From CAYSCW01 sp964429795 (GTDB lineage Bacteria > Acidobacteriota > Aminicenantia > Aminicenantales > Aminicenantaceae), in the NCBI GenBank assembly GCA_964429795.1, contig CAYSCW010000003.1, positions 62,001 to 126,000 on the forward strand: 64,000 bases of DNA, in the 5' to 3' direction. Position numbers and translations under genes: made by a program. The notes beneath the pieces were generated by a model. It was not told where the DNA came from and did no database searches. It worked only from the letters and a program-made list of their open reading frames with translations. This document shows positions 24,880-34,295 of the stretch, piece by piece; position 1 is the stretch's first letter; every line of letters begins with the position of its first letter.

Positions 24880-26739
24880 TCACTGCTTGATGCTGAATCC
24901 TATGTTTAAGCTTCGGCCAGGCATGGGATAGGGGCCTGCTTCTATACCTGGCAAATCGACATATATCAAATAATCTTTATCAAGAATATTGTTCATTTCA
25001 GCGAAAATGCTAAGAAAAGAGAGCGCATTCACTTCAAAGCGCAAGTTAAGCAGGAAATAGGAAGGCAGACAGGATTGAGCGAAATCTTCGGCATAGTAAT
25101 CGGTTACGTACTGGGTTTGCAGAGAAGCAAAGACATTAGCATCTTCAAAGCGAAGAGAAAAATCCCATTTCTGGCCTGCTCTTCCCTTTGTTTTTTCACC
25201 GGGATCGAGATAGGTATAGAAAAGAAGAGCGGAGAAAGAGCGGCTTAAGGCTGCCCTTATGTTCAATTCAGCACCGGAGAAAGTGAATTCTCCTATATTC
25301 TGAAATTTAAACGGCGGCGGTGGAGAGGGATTAGAAGCTGTCTCGATTATGTTTGAGCCTTTCATCCTGTAAAAAGCTGCGCCCAGGCTCATCCAGTCGC
25401 CAATTTTTTGGTCGAATCCGACTTCATAATTCCAGACTTTCTCCGGCTTCAAATCAGGGTTTGCTGCAGGAAACATATAAAGCTCATTGAGCTGGGGAGA
25501 ACGGAACCCTTTGTTAATGGATGCCCTGAGAGTGGTCTTCTCGCTCGCTTTAAATACAATCCCCCAGTGAGGACACCCCTCTATCCCAAAAAGGGAATCC
25601 CGATGGAGGCGAAAACCCGCAGAGATAATCCATCTTTGATGGAGAACGTATTCATCCTGAACGAAAACTGCCACTTCATTTTTATCCCACTGGCCCATAG
25701 GCCAGTTGTAGCTTTTTCCTCCCAAGATACGAAAATCCACTCCACAGACGAGTTCATTATTGCGGATTCTGTGCGCTGTATAGCGCAGAACTCCTCCGTT
25801 GATATAGTCCCTTGAGTGCCAGCCGTCGGAGAATCTATGGTGTCCGAAATTGCGGTATACTTTAAGGAAAAACTCATCCCTCTCGTCTCCTGCTTTCATG
25901 GTTAAATCTACTGCCCCTCTTTGGTAGTCATTCCAAAAATCGCTGAGAGGAAAATCAGCCGTCCCTGCTTCATATTTCTTTCCATCGAAATATTTTCCTT
26001 GAAGGCTCAATTGAAAGCGATCGGAAAAATCATAGCTCAATTTTCCAGTGAAGGCGTTTCCATTATAGCTTGAGTTTTCTCGGTGGCCGTCGCTTCGCCG
26101 CCGGTCAAATGTCAGGTAGTAAATCCATCGCTTCAGTTTGCCACCATGGCGCAGATTAAGCTGCTGGGTGTTAAAACTTCCGTAGGAGGCTGACAGATCT
26201 GTTTCCAATCCTTCCTCCGGGTTTCGGGTAATGATGTTAACCACGCCACCAAAGGCTTCAGAACCGTAAAGAACAGATGAAGGCCCCCGTACAACTTCAA
26301 TCCTTTCCACATTATCCAGAGGAAAGGCATGGGTCACGGCGCATCCATAAAGGCCCATCTTCTCTGGGCGGCCGTCAACAAGGATGTTGATCCTCCGGCC
26401 TCTCTGTCCGATTCCTCTGATATTAACATCGGCACGTCCAAAATCCCCGGTCCGCTGGACAAAGACACCTGGCAGGAAATTCAACAGATTCAAAGCATTG
26501 CTGGCTGAAATTGCTCTAATATCCTGTGAGCTAACAACGCTCACCGAAGAGGAACAGTCTTTAACAGCTTTACGGGTGGCCGTGGCCGTGACCACGACCA
26601 CTTCATGAGGATGCAAGATATCGTCTTCCTTCCTCTTTTGTTTCTTTGAATCCTTTGCTTCCTGTGCTAGGGCATTACTATTGATAATCGCAGACAGAAT
26701 CAAAATAACAGAAGCGAAACCCAAAAATCGTCTCTTCAT
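24880..26739 (-). CDS. TonB-dependent outer membrane receptor, probable nickel(-chelate) uptake
   Basis: The start at 26739 (GGGAGGA upstream) gives 619 residues with a signal peptide ending near NALAQ. A TonB-box-like EVVVVTATA follows, then the plug domain (SVSVVSSQDIRAISASNALNLL, NIRGIGQRGRRINILVDG, VERIEVVRGPSSVLYGSEAFGG) and a beta-barrel that ends in an aromatic-rich strand with terminal ...IGFSIKQ. Sequence alone would only say siderophore/cobalamin/metal receptor. A near-consensus NikR operator lies 16 bases upstream and nikR is the next gene upstream, so nickel is the most likely cargo. That step is inference. Confidence 0.85.
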   Translation of the reverse strand: MKRRFLGFASVILILSAIINSNALAQEAKDSKKQKRKEDDILHPHEVVVVTATATRKAVKDCSSSVSVVSSQDIRAISASNALNLLNFLPGVFVQRTGDFGRADVNIRGIGQRGRRINILVDGRPEKMGLYGCAVTHAFPLDNVERIEVVRGPSSVLYGSEAFGGVVNIITRNPEEGLETDLSASYGSFNTQQLNLRHGGKLKRWIYYLTFDRRRSDGHRENSSYNGNAFTGKLSYDFSDRFQLSLQGKYFDGKKYEAGTADFPLSDFWNDYQRGAVDLTMKAGDERDEFFLKVYRNFGHHRFSDGWHSRDYINGGVLRYTAHRIRNNELVCGVDFRILGGKSYNWPMGQWDKNEVAVFVQDEYVLHQRWIISAGFRLHRDSLFGIEGCPHWGIVFKASEKTTLRASINKGFRSPQLNELYMFPAANPDLKPEKVWNYEVGFDQKIGDWMSLGAAFYRMKGSNIIETASNPSPPPPFKFQNIGEFTFSGAELNIRAALSRSFSALLFYTYLDPGEKTKGRAGQKWDFSLRFEDANVFASLQTQYVTDYYAEDFAQSCLPSYFLLNLRFEVNALSFLSIFAEMNNILDKDYLIYVDLPGIEAGPYPMPGRSLNIGFSIKQ

Positions 26740-26754
26740 CCTTCCTCCCAAAAA

Positions 26755-26781
26755 GTGTTACGATTATTAAAATAGTAATAC
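26755..26781 (-). promoter_or_regulatory. NikR operator upstream of the TonB receptor gene
   Basis: GTGTTAC (26755-26761), a 13-base spacer and GTAATAC (26775-26781) match the NikR consensus GTGTTAC-N13/14-GTAACAC with a single mismatch. It ends 16 bases from the receptor start codon, a position where binding would block transcription. Confidence 0.75.
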
Positions 26782-26807
26782 ATATAACTGAAATGTCAAC
26801 ATTTTTT

Positions 26808-26940
26808 TTAAAATGGGTAATCATCAGGCGAGCGGGCATGGTTCCTCTCCATATTCGCTGGGGAAAATTCGCGGGCTGACGAATCAGCTTACCTTACTGT
26901 GACTTCATCACGGTTTTGTTAATAATTCCTTAAAATGGGT
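26808..26940. repeat. Intergenic element bracketed by 11-bp direct repeats (family 2 relative)
   Basis: TTAAAATGGGT occurs at 26808-26818 and 26930-26940. Between them are ggttcctctccat (26840-26852), shared with the inverted repeat at 62668-62734, and TCGCTGGGGAAAAT...GCGGGCTGACGA (26855-26882), shared on the opposite strand with the element near 39729-39742. The arrangement looks like a small non-autonomous insertion with a target duplication. Confidence 0.45.
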
Positions 26941-26992
26941 TTATTTTTTCTGGAAAAAAATGTTTTAGGGGAGTTAGTTCAAAAGAGAGGGC

Positions 26993-27412
26993 CTAGTCTA
27001 TCCCTTCTCCTGTGGTTGTCATGATCAACTTCCCATGTTTGACATGCCTTGTGCTGAGAAGCGCATCTGCTGTCTTTCGAATCAGAGAGCTCTTCCCTCT
27101 GAGGACGATGACCTCCAGACAGTTGTGATGATCGAGATGAATATGAGTGGAAGAGATGATGGTATCGATATGCTGGTGCTGGATTCTGTTCAAAGTCTTT
27201 GTGATTTCTCTCATATCATGACTAAAGACTATCCCGAGGATTCCAACTGTCTCTCTTTTTTCATCTTTCCATTCTTCCTCCACAAGAAACTCTCTAATCA
27301 GATCCCGGATGGCTTCTGAGCGGTTCTTATATCCAATTTCCCTGATCAATGAATCAAATTTTTTCAGAAGAGAGGTCTCAATGGAAACTCCAAACCTTGT
27401 CACTCTATCCAT
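26993..27412 (-). CDS. nikR: Nickel-responsive regulator NikR
   Basis: A 139-residue ribbon-helix-helix repressor. The N-terminus RVTRFGVSIETSLLKKFDSL is the DNA-binding ribbon and helix; the C-terminal ACT-like domain carries H79, H90, H92 and C98, which match the nickel ligands H76, H87, H89 and C95 of E. coli NikR with a constant shift of three. Nickel-loaded NikR represses nickel uptake. The nearest target visible is the operator in front of the TonB receptor gene, the next gene on the same strand. Confidence 0.93.
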   Translation of the reverse strand: MDRVTRFGVSIETSLLKKFDSLIREIGYKNRSEAIRDLIREFLVEEEWKDEKRETVGILGIVFSHDMREITKTLNRIQHQHIDTIISSTHIHLDHHNCLEVIVLRGKSSLIRKTADALLSTRHVKHGKLIMTTTGEGID

Positions 27413-27608
27413 CTCCCTAACCTCTTGAGTTTTTCCTGAAGATAATATTATTCGCTCAAGAAGTCAATCCGAAGCCGCTCGATGTAAACATCTCCAAAAA
27501 GGATGTAATAGGACAACTTTCATCATTTGTGGTATAAATAATCCCTACTATGGTTCCTCAAAATAAGGCAAGGCGATAAAAGCCTAACAGAGGCACAGCC
27601 AGGTTTGG

Positions 27609-29330
27609 ATGATGTACACCAAGGAAAATCTCAGAAATATCCTCAGAAGGATCGATGGAAGGGGGTACAAGGCTTACAAGGATATGGAAGGTGTCTATAA
27701 TTTTGTCAACTATGTGCTTCATATCGATCATGTACAAGGAGATCCTTTCGCTTCACCTAGCCAGGTGCGCGTCAGAGTGCCTCAGGAGAAAGCCGGATTT
27801 CCAAGAGAGACATTCAAAAATAAAAGCCGAAAAATTGCTCTCCGCGACTATCTCACCCGCATGTTTTTCAAAGCGAGCAAGAGATTTTGCCGCGGGATCC
27901 GGGGGACAGGAAAGAGCGGAATCATCGATATCGATCAGCCCAGCCCAGAAATTCTGGAACGCACATCCTGTTTCATCACAGACTCCTTCGTCGAAGCCAG
28001 GTTTGTGATGGGCCTCCCAGCCTATGGAAGAAAAATAGCGAGCAGGCACGCCGAGTCCATGCTCTTTGAGGAGCTTCCCCCAATTGTCCAAGCCTCCCTC
28101 TTCTACAAAAACCTTGACCCACGATCCCTAAAAAGACACGTGGAAACCACTGAAGATGCCGATATCTTAAGAAAGCGACTGGAAGAGTTGAATCTGGTTG
28201 CCTTCGTGGCCGATGGCGCTATCCTTCCCCGGGCAAGTGGTATCGATCCCCGTCCGCTTACCGAGGGGCAGGTAGTTTCATTCCTATCTCCGCCATCGCT
28301 TCGTCTCGAAATCGAGCTGCCAAACCGGGGTCTGCTTTCGGGGATGGGAATTCCCAGGGGAATAACTCTCATCGTAGGCGGAGGTTACCATGGCAAATCC
28401 ACTCTGCTAAAAGCCTTGGAAATAGGGATATATGACCATATTCCTTGCGATGGAAGGGAATATGTGGTCACCAATTCCTATGCCGTGAAGATAAGGGCGG
28501 AGGATGGCCGGCGGATAGAGAATGTGGATATTTCCCCTTTTATCAATAATCTTCCCTTCGGGCAGCAAACCCAGCAGTTCTCCACAGAAGATGCCAGCGG
28601 CAGCACCTCTCAAGCGGCCAACACTATCGAAGCCTTAGAACTGGGGGCTCAGGTTTTGCTCATCGACGAGGACACCTCTGCCACCAATTTCATGATCAGA
28701 GACCACAGGATGCAGGAATTGGTCTCCAAGGACAAGGAACCTATAACGCCGTTTATAGATAAAATCTGCCAACTCTATAGGGATCTTGGAGTCTCGACCA
28801 TCTTGGTCACAGGAGGTTCGGGCGACTACTTCGACGTTGCCGACTATGTGATCTGCATGGCGGATTATAGACCCTACGATCTAACCGCCAGAGCCCGCTC
28901 CATTGCCGAAAAACACAAGGCAGAACGGACTCCTGAAGGGGGATTGCATTTTGGCAAAATCGTCCCCAGGATTCCCCTGGCTCAGAGCATTAACGCCAGA
29001 AAAGGGAAGAAATCGGTAAAAATATCCGCAAAAGGATTGACCTCCCTCCTCTTCGGCAGACACCATATAGACCTCAGCTTTGTGGAGCAGTTGGTGGATA
29101 AAAGCCAGACTAGAGCTATAGGTGAGGCGGTCTGCTACGCTCTTAGATACATGGATGGTCAGAAGACATTAAGGGAAGTCACCGAAGCGGTGCTTAAGGA
29201 GATTGAAGAAAAGGGCCTGGATATTTTGAATCCTCGGCCGGTAGGCGATCATGCCGCCTTCAGGAGCTTGGAGCTTGCTGCGGCCATAAACAGGTTGAGA
29301 ACTCTTTCTGTCAGGCAAGAGAGGACATAG
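27609..29330 (+). CDS. Predicted ABC-class ATPase (COG3044/PF09818 type)
   Basis: A 573-residue soluble protein. MYTKENLRNILRRIDGRGYKAYKDMEG is the recognisable N-terminus of this widespread but uncharacterised family. The ATPase part has an unusual P-loop VGGGYHGKSTLLKALE near 255-270, a Walker-B-like VLLIDEDTSATNFM, and a Q-loop/signature region around QFSTEDASGSTSQAA. No membrane spans and no transporter partner are seen. It stands alone on the plus strand, divergent from nikR. Function unknown; length is normal for the family. Confidence 0.85.
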   Translation: MMYTKENLRNILRRIDGRGYKAYKDMEGVYNFVNYVLHIDHVQGDPFASPSQVRVRVPQEKAGFPRETFKNKSRKIALRDYLTRMFFKASKRFCRGIRGTGKSGIIDIDQPSPEILERTSCFITDSFVEARFVMGLPAYGRKIASRHAESMLFEELPPIVQASLFYKNLDPRSLKRHVETTEDADILRKRLEELNLVAFVADGAILPRASGIDPRPLTEGQVVSFLSPPSLRLEIELPNRGLLSGMGIPRGITLIVGGGYHGKSTLLKALEIGIYDHIPCDGREYVVTNSYAVKIRAEDGRRIENVDISPFINNLPFGQQTQQFSTEDASGSTSQAANTIEALELGAQVLLIDEDTSATNFMIRDHRMQELVSKDKEPITPFIDKICQLYRDLGVSTILVTGGSGDYFDVADYVICMADYRPYDLTARARSIAEKHKAERTPEGGLHFGKIVPRIPLAQSINARKGKKSVKISAKGLTSLLFGRHHIDLSFVEQLVDKSQTRAIGEAVCYALRYMDGQKTLREVTEAVLKEIEEKGLDILNPRPVGDHAAFRSLELAAAINRLRTLSVRQERT

Positions 29331-29438
29331 GAAAACAGTGGCTGCTGTGACAGCCGTTCTGAGAGTCTCAACGATGCAGCTTTTGAGATAAAAAGGGGAG
29401 AAGCTAATCTTCGAAAGAAACAGGCAATCCTATTTGAT

Positions 29439-30008
29439 TTAAGCTTTCAGGGATAAAAGCTCTTCTGTTTTTGCTGCAGCCAGAAGACCCAGTCGGACAC
29501 AGACTTCTCTGCTGGTTTCCTCCTTTCTGATCTCAGAACAGTGTAAGGGGGCCTGGGAAGTCCACCACTTCCAATATTCCTTCACTAGATTTTTACCATG
29601 CTCCTTGGCTTCTTTTCGCTCTTTCTCCAGCATGCCAGCTCGAAGACCGATGGCCATGATCCCGCCGGTCAGAAACCCACAGAGATCTTTGTGATAAAGC
29701 CCACCTCCAAAGCCGCTGGCGATCCATACTAGTTCTTCCGGTTTTTTCAAATGTCTCAGGGAAACCATCCACAGGGATTCTGCACAGCTGTAATCTTTGC
29801 CAAAAAAGTTTTTTATATCTTCAGCCATGGAAAACTTTTTGACCCATTCCAATTCTTGCTCGGACAACTCCTCCTTGAGCTTCTGTGGAGCCTGAAAAAC
29901 AGGAGTCCACAGAGAACTATGGCCGAGTAACTCACTTCCCATTACAAGAGTGGAAGCAGAAGCTATAAATAGTCTTCGGGATATTTTCATATCATCTCTT
30001 CTCTTCAT
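29439..30008 (-). CDS. C_GCAxxG_C_C family protein with Tat-like signal
   Basis: A 189-residue protein with conserved cysteines in DYSCAESLW, DLCGFLTGGIMAIGL, HCSEIR and EVCVRLGLL, the pattern of the C_GCAxxG_C_C family of probable redox or metal-binding proteins. The N-terminus KISRRLFIASASTLVMG looks like a twin-arginine export signal, so it may be exported already folded with a cofactor. AAGGAGG precedes the ATG at 30008; a second ATG at 29990 lies nearer the RR motif. It is followed on the same strand by nothing closely coupled. Biochemical role unknown. Confidence 0.8.
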   Translation of the reverse strand: MKRRDDMKISRRLFIASASTLVMGSELLGHSSLWTPVFQAPQKLKEELSEQELEWVKKFSMAEDIKNFFGKDYSCAESLWMVSLRHLKKPEELVWIASGFGGGLYHKDLCGFLTGGIMAIGLRAGMLEKERKEAKEHGKNLVKEYWKWWTSQAPLHCSEIRKEETSREVCVRLGLLAAAKTEELLSLKA

Positions 30009-30065
30009 GATTCCTCCTTACAGGAGAAGCGTGTTGGACAATTTTAACGCCTATTATCGCTCATC

Positions 30066-31559
30066 CTATTGTTCACTTTTCTTAGGCTTGACAGGGGGTT
30101 TGAGATCTGGAGGCAGAGGAGATTTATACTCCTTGCCTTTCTTTGCCTTCATCCATTCTTCTCTCATCTTCTTTATCATCTCAGGATGGTCAAGGAAATC
30201 GAGTCCGGATCCAGCCATGACTTTAGCTGCAGTAAGCATGGCCTTATGACCGATGGACATCTGGCCGCAGGCTACTGATGACCAGTGATGACCGGGTGTT
30301 CCCGTAGGCTTGAAAGCCACGCCGAGTGTAGTCGTGGGGGTCAGCCAGCTTACCTCTGCCACATCCGTAGAGCCACCTCCCCAGCTTCTCTCCGGCAGAC
30401 GAAAGGGCTCGACTTTCGTCTTCAATCCTTTCTCCTCCATTCCCAGATTCTCTTGGATTGCCTTGGCGAATTCCTGTTCTTCCTCGGTGAATTTCGGTCC
30501 TCCCACTAGAAGCAGGTTGCTGTAGACAATTTCATTGCCTGTCCTGTTGGTCAACATCTCGTGAACTCCACTGATGAGATGTATCTTATAGGTTGTTTCT
30601 GTCATCATTGCTGCCGCCTCGATGATCTTGAGCACTCTCTTGTAATCCTTTTCCACGCTCTCCCGGTCGATGTCCCTCACATAGTACCAAGCTTTGGCAT
30701 AGTCGGGGACCACATTGGGAACACCTCCGCCCTGTTCTATGACATAATGAATCCTGGCAGTGGGTTTGAGATGTTCCCTCAGATAATTCAATCCCACATT
30801 AGTCAGCTCCACCCCATCAAGGGCACTGCGGCCATGCCAGGGGTCGCCGGCAGCATGAGCTGTCTTCCCAAACCATTCCACCTCAAACTGATTCAGGGCA
30901 TTGCTCGAGTCTAAAGGCACATCATTTACAGAGCTGGGATGCCATTGGACACAGCATGAAAGCCCATCAAAAACTCCATCACGAGCCATGAATACCTTAC
31001 CCACAACAGTCTCTTCAGCCGGACAGCCGAAAAGCTTGAGTGTTCCGGGAAGACTATTCTTTGCCATAACTTCTTTCATGGCGACAGCAGCAGCGGTGCT
31101 GGCCGTTCCGAAGACATTATGGCCACAGCCGTGTCCGGGTTTTCCTTCCTCGACGGGCTTCTTGTAAGGAACGGGCTGCTGAGAAAGACCGGGAAGGGCA
31201 TCATATTCCGCCAGTATGCCGATCGCAGGCTCACCCGATCCATAGACAGCCACAAAAGCTGTGGGCATGCCAGCTACTCCTCTGGTCACTTCGAATCCGT
31301 TCTCTTCGAGGTACAAGGCCAGAAGCTCTGATGATTGGTACTCTTCCATGGCCACCTCAGCAAAGCCTGCTATCTTATCGTTGATTTCAGCAAGCTCCTT
31401 CATGTGGGAATCGAGCCAGGCAAACGCTTCTTTCTTGTGCTCAGTGAGCTGGGCTGGCTCTACTTCGATCAGAAGAGGATCCTCCTTCTCCTCCTTTGGA
31501 TAAAGAGAGAAAGAGAAAAGCATGCATACGCTTAACAGAAAAACAAAGGACTTTTTCAT
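30066..31559 (-). CDS. Exported M20-family amidohydrolase (AbgB-like)
   Basis: The start at 31559 is preferred: AAGGAGGATGAG lies directly upstream and the product begins with the signal peptide MKKSFVFLLSVCMLFSFSLY. The mature part is an M20D-type metallohydrolase with IGILAEYDALPG, HGCGHNVFG and CPAEETVVGK, and a lid domain in the middle. Closest known architecture is AbgB/amidohydrolase, which splits p-aminobenzoyl-glutamate or other N-acyl amino acids. Export to the periplasm suggests peptide or N-acyl amino acid scavenging. Substrate unknown. Confidence 0.88.
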   Translation of the reverse strand: MKKSFVFLLSVCMLFSFSLYPKEEKEDPLLIEVEPAQLTEHKKEAFAWLDSHMKELAEINDKIAGFAEVAMEEYQSSELLALYLEENGFEVTRGVAGMPTAFVAVYGSGEPAIGILAEYDALPGLSQQPVPYKKPVEEGKPGHGCGHNVFGTASTAAAVAMKEVMAKNSLPGTLKLFGCPAEETVVGKVFMARDGVFDGLSCCVQWHPSSVNDVPLDSSNALNQFEVEWFGKTAHAAGDPWHGRSALDGVELTNVGLNYLREHLKPTARIHYVIEQGGGVPNVVPDYAKAWYYVRDIDRESVEKDYKRVLKIIEAAAMMTETTYKIHLISGVHEMLTNRTGNEIVYSNLLLVGGPKFTEEEQEFAKAIQENLGMEEKGLKTKVEPFRLPERSWGGGSTDVAEVSWLTPTTTLGVAFKPTGTPGHHWSSVACGQMSIGHKAMLTAAKVMAGSGLDFLDHPEMIKKMREEWMKAKKGKEYKSPLPPDLKPPVKPKKSEQ

Positions 31560-31718
31560 CTCATCCTCCTTTCTAGCTTCTTGATACGAGCAAAAAAAGT
31601 GGATTGTCGGCATCCAAACACATATTAAAATGATAACTCCAGATCAAAGTCAAGGAAAAACAGAGTATGCATCTCAAATCTCTTTTATAAAAATTTGGAG
31701 GATCCAAAGAATGAGGCA

Positions 31719-33242
31719 TTACTGAAAGTATTTATCCATTATCCGGTATTGAACAGCTTCTGAAATGTGCACAGGAGTGATCCTTTCTTCACCGTTTAAA
31801 TCGGCAATCGTACGGGCGACTTTCAGAACGCGAGTGTAGCCCCGGGCAGTGAATCCCAGACGATCAACCGCCATTTTCAGAAGCTCCTGCCCCTCCTTAT
31901 CTACAGGACAGTGCCTTTTCACTTCCTTTGTCCCCATCTGGGCATTAGAGAAAATCTTCTTTCCCCTGAACCTCTGAAGCTGTCTTTTTCTGGCCCTGAC
32001 CACTCTTTTCCGTATCTCGGCAGAGCTTTCACCCTCATTCTTGGCTATGATGTCATGAAATGCCACCTTGGGGACTTCAACCTGAATATCGATCCGGTCC
32101 AACAGCGGTCCAGATATTTTGGAATAGTAGCGAACTCTTGTGCTGTCTGTGAAGGTGGTGCCTGATGAGGGAAGACCCTGATAGGCATCTTCATAAGGGT
32201 TCATAGCAGCCACCAGCATAAAAGAAGAGGGAAAAGTCACCGAGACAAATGCCCGGGAGATGGTTACCTGGCCATCCTCCAAAGGCTGTCTTAAGTCTTC
32301 CAGCACCTTCCTCTTGAATTCGGAAAACTCATCCAGAAAGAGGACTCCATGGTGGGCGAGGCTTACCTCTCCTGGTCTGGGCACCAACCCGCCTCCGATC
32401 AAGCCCGCATCAGATATGGTGTGATGGGGAGCTCGAAAAGGCCTTTCCCCCACTACTCCCTTGTTCCTCAAATGCCCTGCAGCGCTGTAGATCTGGGTTA
32501 CTTTTATGATTTCTTCGAATGTCATAGGGGGAAGGATAGTGGGCAGTCTGCGGGCCAGCATGGTCTTCCCTGCACCGGGAGGTCCGATCAGAAGAACATT
32601 ATGCGCTCCAGCGGCCGCCACCTCCAATACCCGTTTAACGTGCTGCTGGCCTTTTATTTCTTGGAAATCCACTTCGTACTGGAGAGGAGGAAGCAGCTCT
32701 TTGAGAGAATACTCACAGGGAGCAATCGCTTCGGGATGGCTGAGAAGTTCCACTACCTGGACCAAATTTTCTAAACCGTATATGTCGATCCCCTTGACTA
32801 AAGCCGCCTCTTTCTCGTTTTCTTTAGGAATGACAATCCCCTTGAATCCCTCTCTCTTGGCCATCACCGTAGCAGCAAGGATGCCCTTTCCGGGTTTGAG
32901 GCTCCCATCGAGAGCTAGCTCTCCCAAGAAAAGATAATCATGTAGTCTTTCTGGTGGAAAAAGATCTAAGTGAGCTAAAAATCCCAGTGATATGGGAAGA
33001 TCAAAAGAAGAGCCTTCCTTTCTCCTGTCGGCAGGAGCCAGATTGATGGTTATCCTTCTTGAAGGAAAATCAAAACCGCAGTTCTTTAAGGCGGCTCTTA
33101 CCCTCTCCTTGCTCTCCCTGACCGATGCATCAGGAAGGCCTACGGTGACAAAATTGGGCAAGCCAAAGGAGATGTCCACTTCCACATCGACGATATAGGC
33201 TTCGATTCCGATGAGGGAGGCACTGGAGATCTTGAAAAGCAT
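31719..33242 (-). CDS. comM: Mg-chelatase-like AAA+ ATPase of the YifB/ComM family
   Basis: A 507-residue protein. N-terminal Lon-like domain (GLPNFVTVGLPDASVRESKERV), then AAA+ with P-loop GPPGAGKTMLARRLPTILPPM, HHTISDAGLIGGG and Walker B GVLFLDEFSEF, then a C-terminal GFTARGYTRVLKVARTIADL domain. ComM homologues act as ring helicases that extend branch migration during natural transformation; many bacteria without known competence also carry it. Single gene with no competence neighbours in view. Confidence 0.92.
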   Translation of the reverse strand: MLFKISSASLIGIEAYIVDVEVDISFGLPNFVTVGLPDASVRESKERVRAALKNCGFDFPSRRITINLAPADRRKEGSSFDLPISLGFLAHLDLFPPERLHDYLFLGELALDGSLKPGKGILAATVMAKREGFKGIVIPKENEKEAALVKGIDIYGLENLVQVVELLSHPEAIAPCEYSLKELLPPLQYEVDFQEIKGQQHVKRVLEVAAAGAHNVLLIGPPGAGKTMLARRLPTILPPMTFEEIIKVTQIYSAAGHLRNKGVVGERPFRAPHHTISDAGLIGGGLVPRPGEVSLAHHGVLFLDEFSEFKRKVLEDLRQPLEDGQVTISRAFVSVTFPSSFMLVAAMNPYEDAYQGLPSSGTTFTDSTRVRYYSKISGPLLDRIDIQVEVPKVAFHDIIAKNEGESSAEIRKRVVRARKRQLQRFRGKKIFSNAQMGTKEVKRHCPVDKEGQELLKMAVDRLGFTARGYTRVLKVARTIADLNGEERITPVHISEAVQYRIMDKYFQ

Positions 33243-33320
33243 ATTCGTCTAGAATAAAGACGTAGGCTTTTCAGATTTTTATCAGACCCAGAAAAAGAAA
33301 AAAAAGGTGGGATGAAAGTT

Positions 33321-34229
33321 TCAGGATTGGTCCTTAAATTCCCGGGCCAACCTTTCCACTTCCTTTTCGATATCTTCCTGAGATTTGAATTTCATCTTCA
33401 CAAATCTAACGCGAGAGACCTTGGGCGAGGCTTCTGGAACAAGCTCAATCTCCTCTACCTTAGTGGATTCTTCCCTGAGAGTTTCTTCCTTTAACTCCAC
33501 CTGGGCAGAATCCTCGACAAGCTCCTCGAGTTCGACTCTGACTTCTTCGACTGCTTCTTCCCTAACTTCTTCCCTGGTTTCCTCCTCCATCTCCTCTTCA
33601 ATTTCCTCTTCTTCCATTTCAAGCTCAATCCTTCTCTCTCCAAAGATACTCTTTCTTACCACTGGCACGGTAAGCCTGGAGATCTCTTTGAGAGTTTCGA
33701 TGACTCCCACTCCATTGATAGCTGAGGATTCGAAGTAAGGAAGCTTCCGCGGATTGAGGAGGTTGTTAAAGGTTTCCACGGGAATGAGATTATCCAAATC
33801 TCTCTTGTTGTACTGGAAGACCAAAGGAATGTAATTGAGGTCGATATTGTGCTCCAGCAGGTTTTTCCTCAGCCCATCGAAGTTTTCAAGGTTGGCATCA
33901 AGAAGAGACACCTGGGAGTCGGCCACAAAGACAATACCGTCTGCACCTTTTAGAACGCTCTTCCTCGAAGCCTCATAAAAAACCTGACCAGGAACGGTCA
34001 TCAATTGAAAATGAATCTTGAAATCACCAATCTGACCGGCCTTTATGGGAAGAAGATCGAAGAAAAGAGTCCTTTCTGTATCTGTTTCCAGACAAATGAG
34101 ATCGCCTCTGGAATCCAAGTCCAATCGGACATAGATGTAACGGATATTGGTGGTTTTTCCACTCAAGCCCGGACCATAGTAGACGACCTTGATCGCTACG
34201 TTTTTTGTGGCGTAGTTTACAAAGGCCAT
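33321..34229 (-). CDS. MglA-like small GTPase with long acidic C-terminal extension
   Basis: Residues 1-190 form a Ras-like GTPase of the MglA class: P-loop VYYGPGLSGKTTNIRYIY, the DFKIHFQLMTVPGQVFY switch region and NKRDL specificity motif. MglA sets cell polarity in motile bacteria. The usual protein has about 195 residues; here about 110 more follow, first a run very rich in Glu with EEE/EVREE repeats, then a short basic KFKSQEDIEKEVERLAREF helix. It sits just downstream of the glycosyltransferase operon, same strand. GTPase class sure, role of the tail unknown. Confidence 0.87.
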   Translation of the reverse strand: MAFVNYATKNVAIKVVYYGPGLSGKTTNIRYIYVRLDLDSRGDLICLETDTERTLFFDLLPIKAGQIGDFKIHFQLMTVPGQVFYEASRKSVLKGADGIVFVADSQVSLLDANLENFDGLRKNLLEHNIDLNYIPLVFQYNKRDLDNLIPVETFNNLLNPRKLPYFESSAINGVGVIETLKEISRLTVPVVRKSIFGERRIELEMEEEEIEEEMEEETREEVREEAVEEVRVELEELVEDSAQVELKEETLREESTKVEEIELVPEASPKVSRVRFVKMKFKSQEDIEKEVERLAREFKDQS

Positions 34230-34295
34230 TTCTTCTTTTTCCGCTTCCTTTTAGTTATTCTTAGCATAATCCGCCTTTGTGAGTCAAATCTTTCC

